Positions 1 through 8,724 of a stretch of DNA of 64,000 nt are shown piece after piece (the stretch's first letter is position 1; every line of letters begins with the position of its first letter). Origin of the DNA: Gemmatimonadota bacterium. GTDB taxonomy: Bacteria > Gemmatimonadota > Gemmatimonadetes > Gemmatimonadales > Gemmatimonadaceae. The stretch is from the NCBI GenBank assembly GCA_016714015.1, contig JADJNZ010000008.1:138327-202326 (forward strand), given 5' to 3'. The position numbers were made by a program, and so were the translations under genes. Below the pieces are notes generated by a model. The model had not been told where the DNA came from, ran no database searches, and was given only the letters and a program-made list of their open reading frames with translations.

Positions 1-1
1 C

Positions 2-649
2 ATCAGTGGCGCGATCACCTGCGACCTCCTCGACCGCACGGCGCGCGGGGCGGCGCTCGCCGCGCAGCTGCACGCGCGCGACGTGGACGTGATCCGGGTG
101 AGTGAACGCGAGTTCCTCACGGCGAGCGACACCGAGCATCCGCAGGGCGTGCTCGCGGTCGCGGAGCAGCCGGTCGAGACGCTCGATGAACTGGAGCTCC
201 CGGCGGTGGCGCGCCTCCTCGTGCTCGACGGCATCCAGGATCCCGGCAACGTGGGCACGATGCTGCGCACCGCCGCGGCGCTCGGCGTGACGGCGACGCT
301 CGTGCTGCCCGGGACGGTGGATCCGTGGAACGCGAAGGTGGTGCGGAGCGCGGTGGGGATCCAGTTCCGCCACCGGACGATCTCCTGCACGGAGGAGGCG
401 CTGGTGGCGTTCCTCGGCCGTACGGCGGTGCCGATGTGGGGGGCGGCGCTGGAGGGACGGCCGGTGGAGGAGTTGAAGCCGCCGGCGCGGCTCGCGCTGG
501 TGGTCGGGAACGAGGGGGCCGGGCTCAAGGCCTCGGTGCGTGACGCCTGCGAGGGGCTGGTCGCCCTTCCGATGGCCCCGGGCGTGGAGTCGCTCAACGT
601 CGCGGTGGCCGCCGGCATCGCCCTCTACGCCCTGAGACCGCGTTCGTGA
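2..649 (+). CDS. RNA 2'-O-methyltransferase, TrmH/SpoU family (5' end cut by window)
   Basis: SAM-dependent ribose methyltransferase of the SPOUT class, acting on rRNA or tRNA. The frame is open to the left edge of the window, so the start and part of the substrate-binding domain are missing. The three conserved SpoU blocks are visible: motif 1 LDGIQDPGNVGTMLRTA, motif 2 LVVGNEGAGL and motif 3 SLNVAVAAGIALY. The RNA target cannot be told from this; an RlmB-like 23S rRNA enzyme is possible. The stop overlaps the GTG start of the prepilin peptidase by four bases (GTGA), which suggests translational coupling. Confidence 0.9.
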   Translation: MSGAITCDLLDRTARGAALAAQLHARDVDVIRVSEREFLTASDTEHPQGVLAVAEQPVETLDELELPAVARLLVLDGIQDPGNVGTMLRTAAALGVTATLVLPGTVDPWNAKVVRSAVGIQFRHRTISCTEEALVAFLGRTAVPMWGAALEGRPVEELKPPARLALVVGNEGAGLKASVRDACEGLVALPMAPGVESLNVAVAAGIALYALRPRS

Positions 650-1467
650 CCCTTCCGTTCCTCCTGCCCGTCCTCTGGATCGGCGCCTCGATCGGCTCCT
701 TCCTGAACGTATGTATCTCGCGCTGGCCCGCCGAGCTCTCGGTGGTCGCGCCGCGCTCGCGCTGCCCGCGCTGCGAGCGCCCCATCGCCTGGTACGACAA
801 CATCCCGCTGCTGAGCTGGCTAATCCTGCGCGGGAAGTGCCGCGGCTGCGCCCTGCCGATCAGCGTCCAGTACCCGCTCATCGAGGCGACGGTCGCGGCG
901 ATCTGGGTGTGGGCGGTGGTGGCGTACGGGCCCACGCTCACCGCGCTGCGGATCGCCATCGCCGCGACGATCCTCCTCGGCATCGCGATCACCGACCTGC
1001 TGCACTACGTGATCCCCGACGGCTTCACGGTCACCGGCTTCGTGCTCGGACTGGTGTTCCCAGTCGTCGCGATGTTCGGGTTCGAGCAGGGGCCGTTCGC
1101 CGGCCCGTGGGATGCGTTCGTCGGCGCGTGCACGGGAGCCGGCCTGATCGCCATCGTCGGCTGGCTGGGCGAGGTCGCGCTCCGCAAGGAGGCGATGGGG
1201 CAGGGGGACGTGACGCTCATGGCGTTCGTGGGCGCGCTGGTCGGGCCGGGGCGCGCGCTGCTCACGGTGTTCGTCGCGGCGGCCCTCGCGAGTGTCGCCT
1301 TCCTCGTCGTCGTCGCGCCCGTCGCGTATGTTCGGGCGAAGCGGAAGCAGGTGGAGTTCGAACTCCCGCTCGTGCCGTTCGGCGTCTTCCTCGCGCCGGC
1401 CGGCATGCTCACGCTGCTCTGGGGTAACACCCTCATCGATTGGTACATCGCCACGCTCCTCGGCTGA
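646..1467 (+). CDS. pilD: Type 4 prepilin peptidase / N-methyltransferase
   Basis: Polytopic membrane enzyme that cleaves the leader of type IV pilins and type II secretion pseudopilins and methylates the new N-terminus. The N-terminal domain holds the paired zinc cysteines (CPRCERPIAWYDNIPLLSW, then CRGC). The aspartyl protease pair is seen in TDLLHYVIPDG (about residue 118) and in the GxGD-like MGQGDVTLMA (about residue 185). The 273-residue length is normal. No pilin genes are adjacent, but a full set of pseudopilins lies at 42.7-46.3 kb with no peptidase of its own, so this enzyme (GspO role) is the obvious candidate to process them. Confidence 0.93.
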   Translation: MTLPFLLPVLWIGASIGSFLNVCISRWPAELSVVAPRSRCPRCERPIAWYDNIPLLSWLILRGKCRGCALPISVQYPLIEATVAAIWVWAVVAYGPTLTALRIAIAATILLGIAITDLLHYVIPDGFTVTGFVLGLVFPVVAMFGFEQGPFAGPWDAFVGACTGAGLIAIVGWLGEVALRKEAMGQGDVTLMAFVGALVGPGRALLTVFVAAALASVAFLVVVAPVAYVRAKRKQVEFELPLVPFGVFLAPAGMLTLLWGNTLIDWYIATLLG

Positions 1468-1497
1468 GCGCGGTCCTCCCTCCTCCCGCCGCACCCG

Positions 1498-2763
1498 ATG
1501 CCCTTCGTCCGTCGCCTCGCGCTCCCGCTCGTCGTCCTCGCCCTCGCCGCCTGCGCCAAGGAGCCGCCGGGCTACGAAGGGCCCTTCCGGCGCCAGGTGC
1601 GCAAGGCGATCCCCGAGATCGAGGAGTCGACGGGGCTCGCGTTCAAGACGCTGCCGGTGCTGCAGGAGCGCACGCGGGACGAGGTGCGGGCCTTCGTCGA
1701 GAAGAGCTTCACCGACCAGGTCACGCCGATCGAGCTCGCCGGCGTGCAGCAGGCGTACCAGCTCTTCGGGCTTCTCCCCGACACGCTCGACCTCCGCGCC
1801 TTCTTCATCGACCTCCTCACCGAGCAGGTCGCGGGCTACTACGACCCGGCCACGAAGGTCCTCTATGTGGTGAAGGACGCGCCGGCCGACATGCGCGACA
1901 TCACCATCGCGCACGAGCTCGTGCACGCGCTGCAGGACCAGCACACGCGGATCGATTCGGTGCAGTCGCTCAAGGGCGACAACGACCGCATGGTCGCGAT
2001 GCAGGCGGTGATCGAGGGGCAGGCCACCTACGAGCAGATCATCAGCATGACCGGCGGCAGCGACATGGACATGCGCATCCCGGGCGGCTGGGACCGCGTG
2101 CGTGACGCCATCCGCTCGGCCCCTTCCTCGATGCCGAAGTTCGCCGCCTCGCCGCTGTACATCCAGGAGACGATGCTCTTCCCGTACCTGAGCGGCGCGG
2201 AGTTCATCCGGCAGTTCAAGCGCCGCCGGTCGGGCGAGGCGCCCTTCTCGCCGTTCGCCTCATCCACCGAGCAGGTGCTGCATCCGGAGAAGTACCTCGA
2301 CTCGATCCCCGACGTCCCGACGCGCGTCACGCTCGCCGCCCCGGGCGGGGCCTCCCTCGTGCACGAGGACAACCTCGGCGAGTTCGAGACGCGACTCTTC
2401 GTCTACCAGCACCTCAAGGACGAGGGGACGGCCGTCGCCGCGTCGATGGGGTGGGACGGGGACCGCTTCCAGGTGGTGAACACCGCCGCCGGCGCGGCCC
2501 TCGGCTGGGTGACGGTCTGGGACTCGCCCGTTGATGCCGCCGAGTTCCGTGACGTGATGCAGCGGCTGCTCGAGCGGCGCTACAAGCTGGCGGCGGGGAG
2601 CGGTGGCAGTGCCGAGGTGCGTCAGTGGACGACGGCGCGTCGCCGCCTGCTGCTCGAGGCGGGGACCATCGCGGGGCGACCCGTCGTGATCCTCGAGGAC
2701 AAGCCGCTCGGCGCGGCGGCCCGCATCCTGACGCTCGACCGCGTGACGTTGCAGGAGCCCTGA
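1498..2763 (+). CDS. Predicted lipoprotein with an HExxH-type metallopeptidase motif
   Basis: Starts with a lipoprotein signal (LVVLALAACAKEP, lipobox LAAC, Cys about residue 20), so it should be anchored to a membrane on the periplasmic side. The central part has IAHELVHALQDQH, the HExxH zinc-binding pattern, and upstream the GYYDPATKVLYV block often seen in predicted Zn proteases of this style. The substrate is unknown. The third zinc ligand cannot be assigned from inspection. The stop TGA overlaps the ATG of the next gene (TGATG), so the two are probably co-translated. Confidence 0.75.
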   Translation: MPFVRRLALPLVVLALAACAKEPPGYEGPFRRQVRKAIPEIEESTGLAFKTLPVLQERTRDEVRAFVEKSFTDQVTPIELAGVQQAYQLFGLLPDTLDLRAFFIDLLTEQVAGYYDPATKVLYVVKDAPADMRDITIAHELVHALQDQHTRIDSVQSLKGDNDRMVAMQAVIEGQATYEQIISMTGGSDMDMRIPGGWDRVRDAIRSAPSSMPKFAASPLYIQETMLFPYLSGAEFIRQFKRRRSGEAPFSPFASSTEQVLHPEKYLDSIPDVPTRVTLAAPGGASLVHEDNLGEFETRLFVYQHLKDEGTAVAASMGWDGDRFQVVNTAAGAALGWVTVWDSPVDAAEFRDVMQRLLERRYKLAAGSGGSAEVRQWTTARRRLLLEAGTIAGRPVVILEDKPLGAAARILTLDRVTLQEP

Positions 2764-4577
2764 TGCTCGGCGATCGCGTCGAGGTCGAGACCCCCGAACT
2801 CGTCGTCGTCTCGTACGACCTCGCTGGCGTGGGGTCGCGGATCAACGCCGCGCTCATCGACGTGCTCCTCTGCGTCCTCGTGATCATCGGCGTCGTGATG
2901 CTCTGGGTGATGGCGATGCCGCCGGCCGCGCGACTCGGGTCGTCCCCGGACCGCCTCGGCGGCTGGGCCATCGCGGTGCTCATCTTCGCGCAGTTCGCGG
3001 TGATGTGGGGCTACTCGGTGCTCTTCGAGGCGCTCTCCGACGGCCGGACGATCGGCAAGCGGATCATGCGCCTGCGCGTGGTCCGCGACGGGGGGCTCTC
3101 CGTGACCTTCGGGGCGTCGGCGGTGCGCAATCTCATGCGCATCATCGACATGCAGCCGGGCTTCACCTACGCGGTCGGGATCATCACGATGATCCTCAAC
3201 AAGCAGGGAAAGCGCCTCGGCGACATCGCGGGCGGGACGCTCGTGGTGCGCGAGGAACTGTTGCCGCCGCTCGCCGCGGCCACGCCGGCACCGGCCGCGG
3301 CCGCCGGTGGCGCGCCGCGCGCGGTCGTGCTGCAGGCGGAGCTCAGCGAGCCGGAGTTCGCGCTGCTCGCGCGTTTCGTCGAGCGCCGGGGCGACCTCGA
3401 CCCCGCGCGACGCGCCCAGTTCGTCGCCCAGCTCAGCGAGCGCTTCGCGACGCACCTGCGCCCCTGGGCGGGGCAGAGCCCCGCCGCGCAGCTCGTGAAG
3501 CTGCATGCGTCGGAGGCCGAGGCGCGGCGACAGGGGGCGGCGGTGCGCCGCGACACGGGGGCCGCGCGCGAGCGGCACGCCATCGTCGCCGCGAACGCCG
3601 AACGCTGGGCCGCCTTCGCCGGCCGGCTCGCCGTCGCGCAGAAGGGCGGGTTGCGTTCCCTCGGTGAGCAAGGCGTGCGCGAGTTCGTGCAGGAGTATCG
3701 CGAACTCACCGCCGACCTCGCGCGCCTTCGCACGGCGAGCCGCGGCGAGGAGGGGCGCGAGGTGTTCTACGTGAACCGCCTCGTGTCGGGCGCGCACAAC
3801 CTGCTCTACCGGCGCCGCACGATCTCGCCCGCCGAGGTGGTGCGCTTCCTGTTCTTCACGGTGCCGCAGGAGATCCGGCGGTCGTCGCGCCCGATCCTCC
3901 TCGCCGCGGCGCTGCTCTTCGTCCCGCTCGGCGTGACCGCGGTCGCGGTGAGTCGCGACGCGGAGGCGGCGACGGCCTTCCTGCCGCCGGCGATGTTCGA
4001 TCGCGCCGAGGACGGCGTGCGCGCGGCGCGCGAGGGCGAGGGCTACGTCGACGTCCCCGAGATCTACCGGCCGACGATGGCCTCGTCGATCATCGCCAAC
4101 AACCTGCAGGTCGCGTTCCTCGCCTTCGCCAGCGGCATCACCGCCGGCGTGATGACGGTCTGGGTGCTGGTCTCCAACGGCCTGAGCATCGGCGCGGTGC
4201 TCGGGCTGTACGCCTCGAAGGGGATCGGCTCGCTCATCCTCGCCTTCATCGCGCCCCATGGCGTGCTCGAGCTCTTCGCGATCTGCCTCGCCGGGGCGGC
4301 GGGTCTGCTGATCGGGGCGGCGATCTTCGTGCCCGGGGACCGGACGCGGCGGCGCGCGCTCGTGGAGAACGGTCGCCGTGCGGCCTCGCTCGTCGCGGGT
4401 GCGACCTTCCTGCTCCTCTTCGCGGGACTCATCGAGGGCTTCATCTCGCCCATCCCCTGGTGGCCGCTCGAGCTCAAGCTGACCGTCTCGGCGGTGACCG
4501 CCCTCGCGCTCTACGCCTATCTGCGGCAGGGCGCGGTCAGAGCGCGCCCCGCGCCTTCAGTTCCAGATAGCGATTGA
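2763..4577 (+). CDS. RDD-domain / SpoIIM-like (DUF95) fused membrane protein
   Basis: About 604 residues. The N-terminal 150 residues are an RDD domain: the RINAALIDVLL block, then IGKRIMRLRVV and GKRLGDIAGGTLVV. A charged middle region follows, and then a C-terminal multi-helix domain of the stage II sporulation protein M type (PTMASSIIANNLQVAFLAF, then LAFIAPHGVLELFAI). A longer in-frame extension exists upstream, but the ATG at 2763 overlaps the previous stop and begins the RDD homology, so I use it. RDD/SpoIIM proteins usually sit beside MoxR and DUF58 genes, as here, where that operon converges from the right with a 41-base 3' overlap. The molecular function is not established. Confidence 0.85.
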   Translation: MLGDRVEVETPELVVVSYDLAGVGSRINAALIDVLLCVLVIIGVVMLWVMAMPPAARLGSSPDRLGGWAIAVLIFAQFAVMWGYSVLFEALSDGRTIGKRIMRLRVVRDGGLSVTFGASAVRNLMRIIDMQPGFTYAVGIITMILNKQGKRLGDIAGGTLVVREELLPPLAAATPAPAAAAGGAPRAVVLQAELSEPEFALLARFVERRGDLDPARRAQFVAQLSERFATHLRPWAGQSPAAQLVKLHASEAEARRQGAAVRRDTGAARERHAIVAANAERWAAFAGRLAVAQKGGLRSLGEQGVREFVQEYRELTADLARLRTASRGEEGREVFYVNRLVSGAHNLLYRRRTISPAEVVRFLFFTVPQEIRRSSRPILLAAALLFVPLGVTAVAVSRDAEAATAFLPPAMFDRAEDGVRAAREGEGYVDVPEIYRPTMASSIIANNLQVAFLAFASGITAGVMTVWVLVSNGLSIGAVLGLYASKGIGSLILAFIAPHGVLELFAICLAGAAGLLIGAAIFVPGDRTRRRALVENGRRAASLVAGATFLLLFAGLIEGFISPIPWWPLELKLTVSAVTALALYAYLRQGAVRARPAPSVPDSD

Positions 4578-5859
4578 TCACGCTCGCGGTCATGGTGCTC
4601 GGCGAGACGTCGAGCACGATCGCGCCCGCGCGCCGCATCCGCTCCAGCGCCTCCTCGCGCGACTCGACGAGCTCCGCCGCCGCCGCGTTGGCGTAGAGCT
4701 GCGACGCGCTGGTGACCGCCGCCGGCGCCGCCATCGCGAGCAGCGGGTCGTTGCGCAGCGCGACGACGAGGGCGAGATGGCGCTGGGAGCTCCGGGCGAC
4801 GTGGGCGAGCAGCGCGCGCGAGGCGCGCACGCCGAGCACGTCGGTGAAGAGCACGACGAGCGCGCGCTTCCGCTGGTGTGACGCGAGGTGGCGGAACGCC
4901 GACGCGTAGTCGGGCTCGCGCGAGGAGGCGGTCACTGGCACCACCGCGTCGCGGACGGCATGCAGCGCGCCGCGACTGCGTTGGGCCGGCACGAAGGCGC
5001 GGATCTGGTCATCGAACACCAGCGTCCCCACGCGGTCGCCGGCCGATGCGGCGATGTCGGTGAGGATCATCGCCGAGGAGAGCGCATGCTCGAACCGCGG
5101 GAACTCGCCCGCGAGCTGGGTCATCCCGCGCCCGCAGTCGATGAGCGTGATGACCGTCTGCGAGCGCTCGATGGTGAACTCGCGGGTGATCAGCTTCGCG
5201 CGCTTGGCGCTCGTCTTCCAGTCGATGTGGCGCGGGTCGTCGCCGACGGCGTACTCGCGGAGCCCGGCGAATCCCTGTCCCTCGCCGCGCCGTCGCAGGT
5301 TGCGCACCCCGGCCGAGTCGAGGCGGTTCTGCATGGCGAGGAGGCGGAACCGGCGCACGCCGCTCATCGAGGGCACCACGCGGATGCGGTCGGTGGGCGC
5401 CACGCGCACGCGGGCACCGAGCAGCCCGAAGCCGGTGGTGATGCGGGCGCCGATGGCGCCCAGCGGTTCCTCGGCGCGCCGCATCCCGCGCAGCGGCACC
5501 GGCGCGGCGAGGGTCTGCCGCGGTCCCACGATGTGCGTGGCGATGCCCACGCCGCCCTCGACGCAGTCCGGCATGCGGTCCTGCAAGAGCACGCGGAGCG
5601 TGGCGCCCCGCGGGTTCTGCAAGCGATAGGTGACGGTCACCGTGTCGCCGAGGCCCACCGACACCGGCGCCTCACGCGTGATGACGAAGCTCCGCCGCCC
5701 CGGCAGCCGGGTGAACTCGATTCCCGCCGCGACCAGGATCGCCACCCACGCGGCGGCGCCGAGCGCCGGACCCACCGGCGCCGGCAGCAGCCAGAGCACC
5801 GCGCCCGCCGCGACGGCGAGCGCGAGCCGACGCTCGGGGACGATGGGGAACAGCCGCAT
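4537..5859 (-). CDS. DUF58 domain-containing protein (vWA-like)
   Basis: Two N-terminal membrane helices (about residues 10-50), then a domain carrying the DUF58 signature GLREYAVGDDPRHIDWKTSA (about residue 205). The vWA-like fold follows, with a MIDAS-type beginning in VITLIDCGRGM. Members pair with MoxR AAA+ ATPases and may act as adaptors or assembly factors in the envelope. ATG at 5859 overlaps the MoxR stop by one base (TGATG); a GTG one codon upstream is the alternative. It is the last gene of a minus-strand run from 9483. The 3' end overlaps the convergent RDD gene. Confidence 0.88.
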   Translation of the reverse strand: MRLFPIVPERRLALAVAAGAVLWLLPAPVGPALGAAAWVAILVAAGIEFTRLPGRRSFVITREAPVSVGLGDTVTVTYRLQNPRGATLRVLLQDRMPDCVEGGVGIATHIVGPRQTLAAPVPLRGMRRAEEPLGAIGARITTGFGLLGARVRVAPTDRIRVVPSMSGVRRFRLLAMQNRLDSAGVRNLRRRGEGQGFAGLREYAVGDDPRHIDWKTSAKRAKLITREFTIERSQTVITLIDCGRGMTQLAGEFPRFEHALSSAMILTDIAASAGDRVGTLVFDDQIRAFVPAQRSRGALHAVRDAVVPVTASSREPDYASAFRHLASHQRKRALVVLFTDVLGVRASRALLAHVARSSQRHLALVVALRNDPLLAMAAPAAVTSASQLYANAAAAELVESREEALERMRRAGAIVLDVSPSTMTASVINRYLELKARGAL

Positions 5860-6821
5860 CACTTGGGAGCGTCGATCCGTTCGAGGATGCCGGCGAGCAC
5901 GTCGTCGGCATTGCGCCCTTCGACCTCGAGCTCGGGCGCGACGACGACGCGGTGCCGCAGCACCGCGGGCGCGCGCTCCTTCACGTCGTCGGGGAGCACG
6001 AAGCCGCGGCCGGCGAGCACCGCGGCAGCGCGCGCCGCCCGCATGAGCGCCACCGTCGCGCGGGGCGAGGCGCCCAGCGAGAGCGCCGCTTCCTCGCGTG
6101 TCGCGCGCGCGATGTTCGCGATGTACTCGCGGATCTCCGGCGCGACCCGCACGCCGTCCACCAGCGTGCGCAGCGCGATGGCCTCGTCGCGCGTGAGCAC
6201 CGGCGCGACGAGCGTGGCGCCCGACCGCTCGGGATCGAACCCCGCCTCGTGCGCCTCGAGCATCGCGAGCTCCGCCTCGCGCGCGGGGTAGCGCACCACC
6301 GTCTTGAGGAGGAAGCGGTCGAGCTGCGCCTCGGGGAGCGGATAGGTCCCCTCGTGCTCCACCGGGTTCTGCGTCGCGTACACGGTGAAGAGCGCGTCGA
6401 GCGGCCGCGTGTGCCCGTCGGTCGTCACCTGCCGCTCGGCCATCGCCTCGAGGAGCGCCGACTGGGTCTTCGCCGGCGCGCGGTTGATCTCGTCGCCGAG
6501 GAGGAGGTCGGTGAAGATCGGTCCGGGCTGGAACTCGAAGCCGCGCGCCGGGTCGCGCATCACCGAGATGCCGGTGAGGTCGCTCGGCATGAGGTCCGGG
6601 GTGAACTGCACGCGCGTGAAGCGCACGCCGAGCGCCCCGGCCAGTGCGCGCACCAGCAACGTCTTCGCCGTGCCCGGGACGCCCTCGATGAGGAGGTGGC
6701 CGCGCGCGAGGAAGACCACGAGGGCATCGTCGATCGCGCCCTCCTGGCCGACGATGCGCGTGGCGATGGCGGTGCGGAGCTGGGCGAGGCGCTCGGCGCC
6801 CTGTTCGATGGTGAACGACAT
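5859..6821 (-). CDS. MoxR-family AAA+ ATPase
   Basis: 320-residue AAA+ ATPase of the MoxR type, proposed to be a chaperone for maturing protein complexes together with vWA/DUF58 partners. Walker A is GVPGTAKTLLVRAL and Walker B is LLGDEINRAPAKTQSALLEA with the conserved sensor ATQNPVEHEGTYPLPEAQ, all characteristic of MoxR. A much longer open frame continues upstream, but the ATG at 6821 begins the canonical N-terminus (MSFTIEQGAERLAQL) and lies next to the stop of the DUF4350 gene, so it is chosen. Confidence 0.93.
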   Translation of the reverse strand: MSFTIEQGAERLAQLRTAIATRIVGQEGAIDDALVVFLARGHLLIEGVPGTAKTLLVRALAGALGVRFTRVQFTPDLMPSDLTGISVMRDPARGFEFQPGPIFTDLLLGDEINRAPAKTQSALLEAMAERQVTTDGHTRPLDALFTVYATQNPVEHEGTYPLPEAQLDRFLLKTVVRYPAREAELAMLEAHEAGFDPERSGATLVAPVLTRDEAIALRTLVDGVRVAPEIREYIANIARATREEAALSLGASPRATVALMRAARAAAVLAGRGFVLPDDVKERAPAVLRHRVVVAPELEVEGRNADDVLAGILERIDAPK

Positions 6822-6822
6822 G

Positions 6823-8094
6823 TCAGCGGTCGGTGAGGGTGGCTTCGATGCGATGCAGGGCGGGGCCCAGCGTCGCGAAGGTGCGGGAAGGGAGCGCGTC
6901 GGCCAGCGCGCGCCGCGCGAGCGCGACGTCGTCGGCCAGCGCCGGGTGGCGCTCGGCGATGTGCGCGAGCCATGCGTCGTCGGACCGCGTGCGGCGGTCG
7001 CGCCCGAGCCCGCGCGCGGTGCGTCGCCGGGTGCCGCGCACGAGGCGCGCGGCCGCGGTCCGCGTCGCGCCCACCTGCGCGTAGGCGCGGGCCAGCGCAT
7101 CGACCTGTTCCAGCGGCGAGCGCCGTTCGACACGCGTCTCGTGCCGGGGCGGGACGGTGCGCGGCGCGAGCGCGAGGAGCAGGATGATGCCGGCGAGCGC
7201 CAGCTGGGCGAGCAGGCGGCCGGTCGGCAGGTCGCGGAGGAAGAGTGCCGCCGCGCTCACCGTGCCGGGGTGCGCACCATGCGCCTGATGGTACTCGTCG
7301 AACACCAGGCGTCGGCGCGGCACGTCCCCCCCGTCGCGCAGGAACTCGAGGGCGCGCACGAAGGCGATGTCGAGGCCGGGCGCGCAGTCGCGCATCGCGT
7401 CGTTGCGCAGCACGTCCGGATCGACCGACACGACGAGCCGTCCCGCGCCGTACCCGAACCCGACCACGACGTCGCGCAGCCTCGTGCGATCCTTCGACTC
7501 GGCCGAGGTGATCGTCACGAAGACGCGCGGCTCCGGCGGGGGCGGGGCGGTCCAGCGGAGCGACCGCATCTGCGGCGGCGCCCCGAACCAGAGCGAGTTG
7601 AGCCGCTCCTGCGGGGCGGGCTCCTTGCAGCTCCGGCTCTTCGCCTCGACCGGCACCATCGCGCCCGCGGTGGCCGCCGCGAGGTGCAGCGAGTCCATGA
7701 GGGCGCCGGTCGAGGCGCCGGTGACGACGTAGGCGCCGCCTCCCGCGCGCACATGCTCGAGGAGCGCATGCACCTCGCCCACGCGCAACGGGATCGCGGG
7801 ATCGAGCACCGCGAGGATCGTCCCGCGGTCGCTCATGATGCCGGTGCGCAGGCGCCGCTCCACGTCCCAGCCCAGCCGGTCGGCGAGCTCGTAGGCGAGG
7901 GAGGCTCCGAGCGGGGCGGTGGAGAGCGAGGAGAGGCGCGGGTCGCCGCCACGCGGTGATTGCTTGACCGGCGAGAAGAGCGCCGCGACGAACGCGAGCG
8001 CGCCCACCGCGGGGAGCACGATCGCGGGGCGTGTCCACCAGGGCGTCGGAGTCACGGGCCGCCGTGGCGGCGATGCGGGGGACGGCGCGGTCAC
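6823..8094 (-). CDS. DUF4350-like membrane-anchored protein
   Basis: One transmembrane helix near residues 20-40 (ALAFVAALF), a large extracytoplasmic domain with the SLAYELADRLGWDVERR start typical of DUF4350, a second helix near residue 280 (LALAGIILLLALAP) and a cytoplasmic tail. GTG at 8094 is used because it overlaps the upstream stop (GTGA) and sits just before the hydrophobic segment. DUF4350 proteins belong to MoxR/DUF58/DUF4129 clusters; the role is unknown, though the context points to envelope or export assembly. Confidence 0.75.
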   Translation of the reverse strand: MTAPSPASPPRRPVTPTPWWTRPAIVLPAVGALAFVAALFSPVKQSPRGGDPRLSSLSTAPLGASLAYELADRLGWDVERRLRTGIMSDRGTILAVLDPAIPLRVGEVHALLEHVRAGGGAYVVTGASTGALMDSLHLAAATAGAMVPVEAKSRSCKEPAPQERLNSLWFGAPPQMRSLRWTAPPPPEPRVFVTITSAESKDRTRLRDVVVGFGYGAGRLVVSVDPDVLRNDAMRDCAPGLDIAFVRALEFLRDGGDVPRRRLVFDEYHQAHGAHPGTVSAAALFLRDLPTGRLLAQLALAGIILLLALAPRTVPPRHETRVERRSPLEQVDALARAYAQVGATRTAAARLVRGTRRRTARGLGRDRRTRSDDAWLAHIAERHPALADDVALARRALADALPSRTFATLGPALHRIEATLTDR

Positions 8095-8717
8095 GCGGCC
8101 CGCTCCCGCGCGAGCAAGGGCCGCGCAGCCTCGATGAGGCGCGCGTACTCCTCCGCCGAGCAGTGCTGCAGGTCGTACACGACGCGATCGTAGCGGGCGC
8201 GGAACGCCTGGAAGGCGCGTTCGCTCGGCGCGCCGCGTCGTCGGAGCTCCCGGGCGTAGTCGCCGGTGGTCTTCGCGGGATGGAGCGTCACCTCGCCGCG
8301 CCGCGCGCTCGCCGCGAGCGAGGCGATGCAGAGGTAGTGCGCGGCCTCGAGGTACGAGCCGGCCGCCGCGTGACGCTCGGCCTCGGTCCACGGGTCGAGC
8401 GCTCGGCCGGGCCGCTGGTCGCGATGCTCCCCTGCCCAGTGCTCGCGGCGCGCGCGCGCATCGAGCACGATGCGCGCGATGAGGAGCACGACGAGCGTGA
8501 CGGCGAGCACGACGATGAGGAAGTTCGTCGTGCGGATGGGCGGCAGGAGCCGGAAGAGCGCGCTGAAGAAGCGGCTGATCGCCTCGGCGATGTACTCCCA
8601 GACCGATTGTGTCGCGGCGCGGTCGTAGCCGCCGCCCTGCGTGATCGCCACGACGGTGTCGCGCACCGTCGTGGCAGGCCAGGTGACGAGCGTGTCCTGG
8701 GGGAGGCCGACCGTCAC
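8091..8717 (-). CDS. DUF4129 domain-containing membrane protein
   Basis: 208 residues with one transmembrane helix at about residues 65-87 (FLIVVLAVTLVVLLIARIVL). The C-terminal helical domain has the DUF4129 pattern AERHAAAGSYLEAAHYLCIA, then the FxxFRARYDRVVYD region. In other bacteria DUF4129 is found alone or fused to transglutaminase-like proteins beside MoxR/DUF58. The ATG lies 7 bases after the stop of the upstream gene and the 3' end overlaps DUF4350 by 4 bases, so the operon is tight. Function unknown. Confidence 0.8.
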   Translation of the reverse strand: MTVGLPQDTLVTWPATTVRDTVVAITQGGGYDRAATQSVWEYIAEAISRFFSALFRLLPPIRTTNFLIVVLAVTLVVLLIARIVLDARARREHWAGEHRDQRPGRALDPWTEAERHAAAGSYLEAAHYLCIASLAASARRGEVTLHPAKTTGDYARELRRRGAPSERAFQAFRARYDRVVYDLQHCSAEEYARLIEAARPLLARERAA

Positions 8718-8724
8718 CGGCGGA

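Noticed and set aside
820..1944. Long minus-strand open frame of 374 codons across the prepilin peptidase and lipoprotein genes
   Set aside because: Low-complexity Arg/Glu/His-rich product, an antisense shadow of two clearly real genes.
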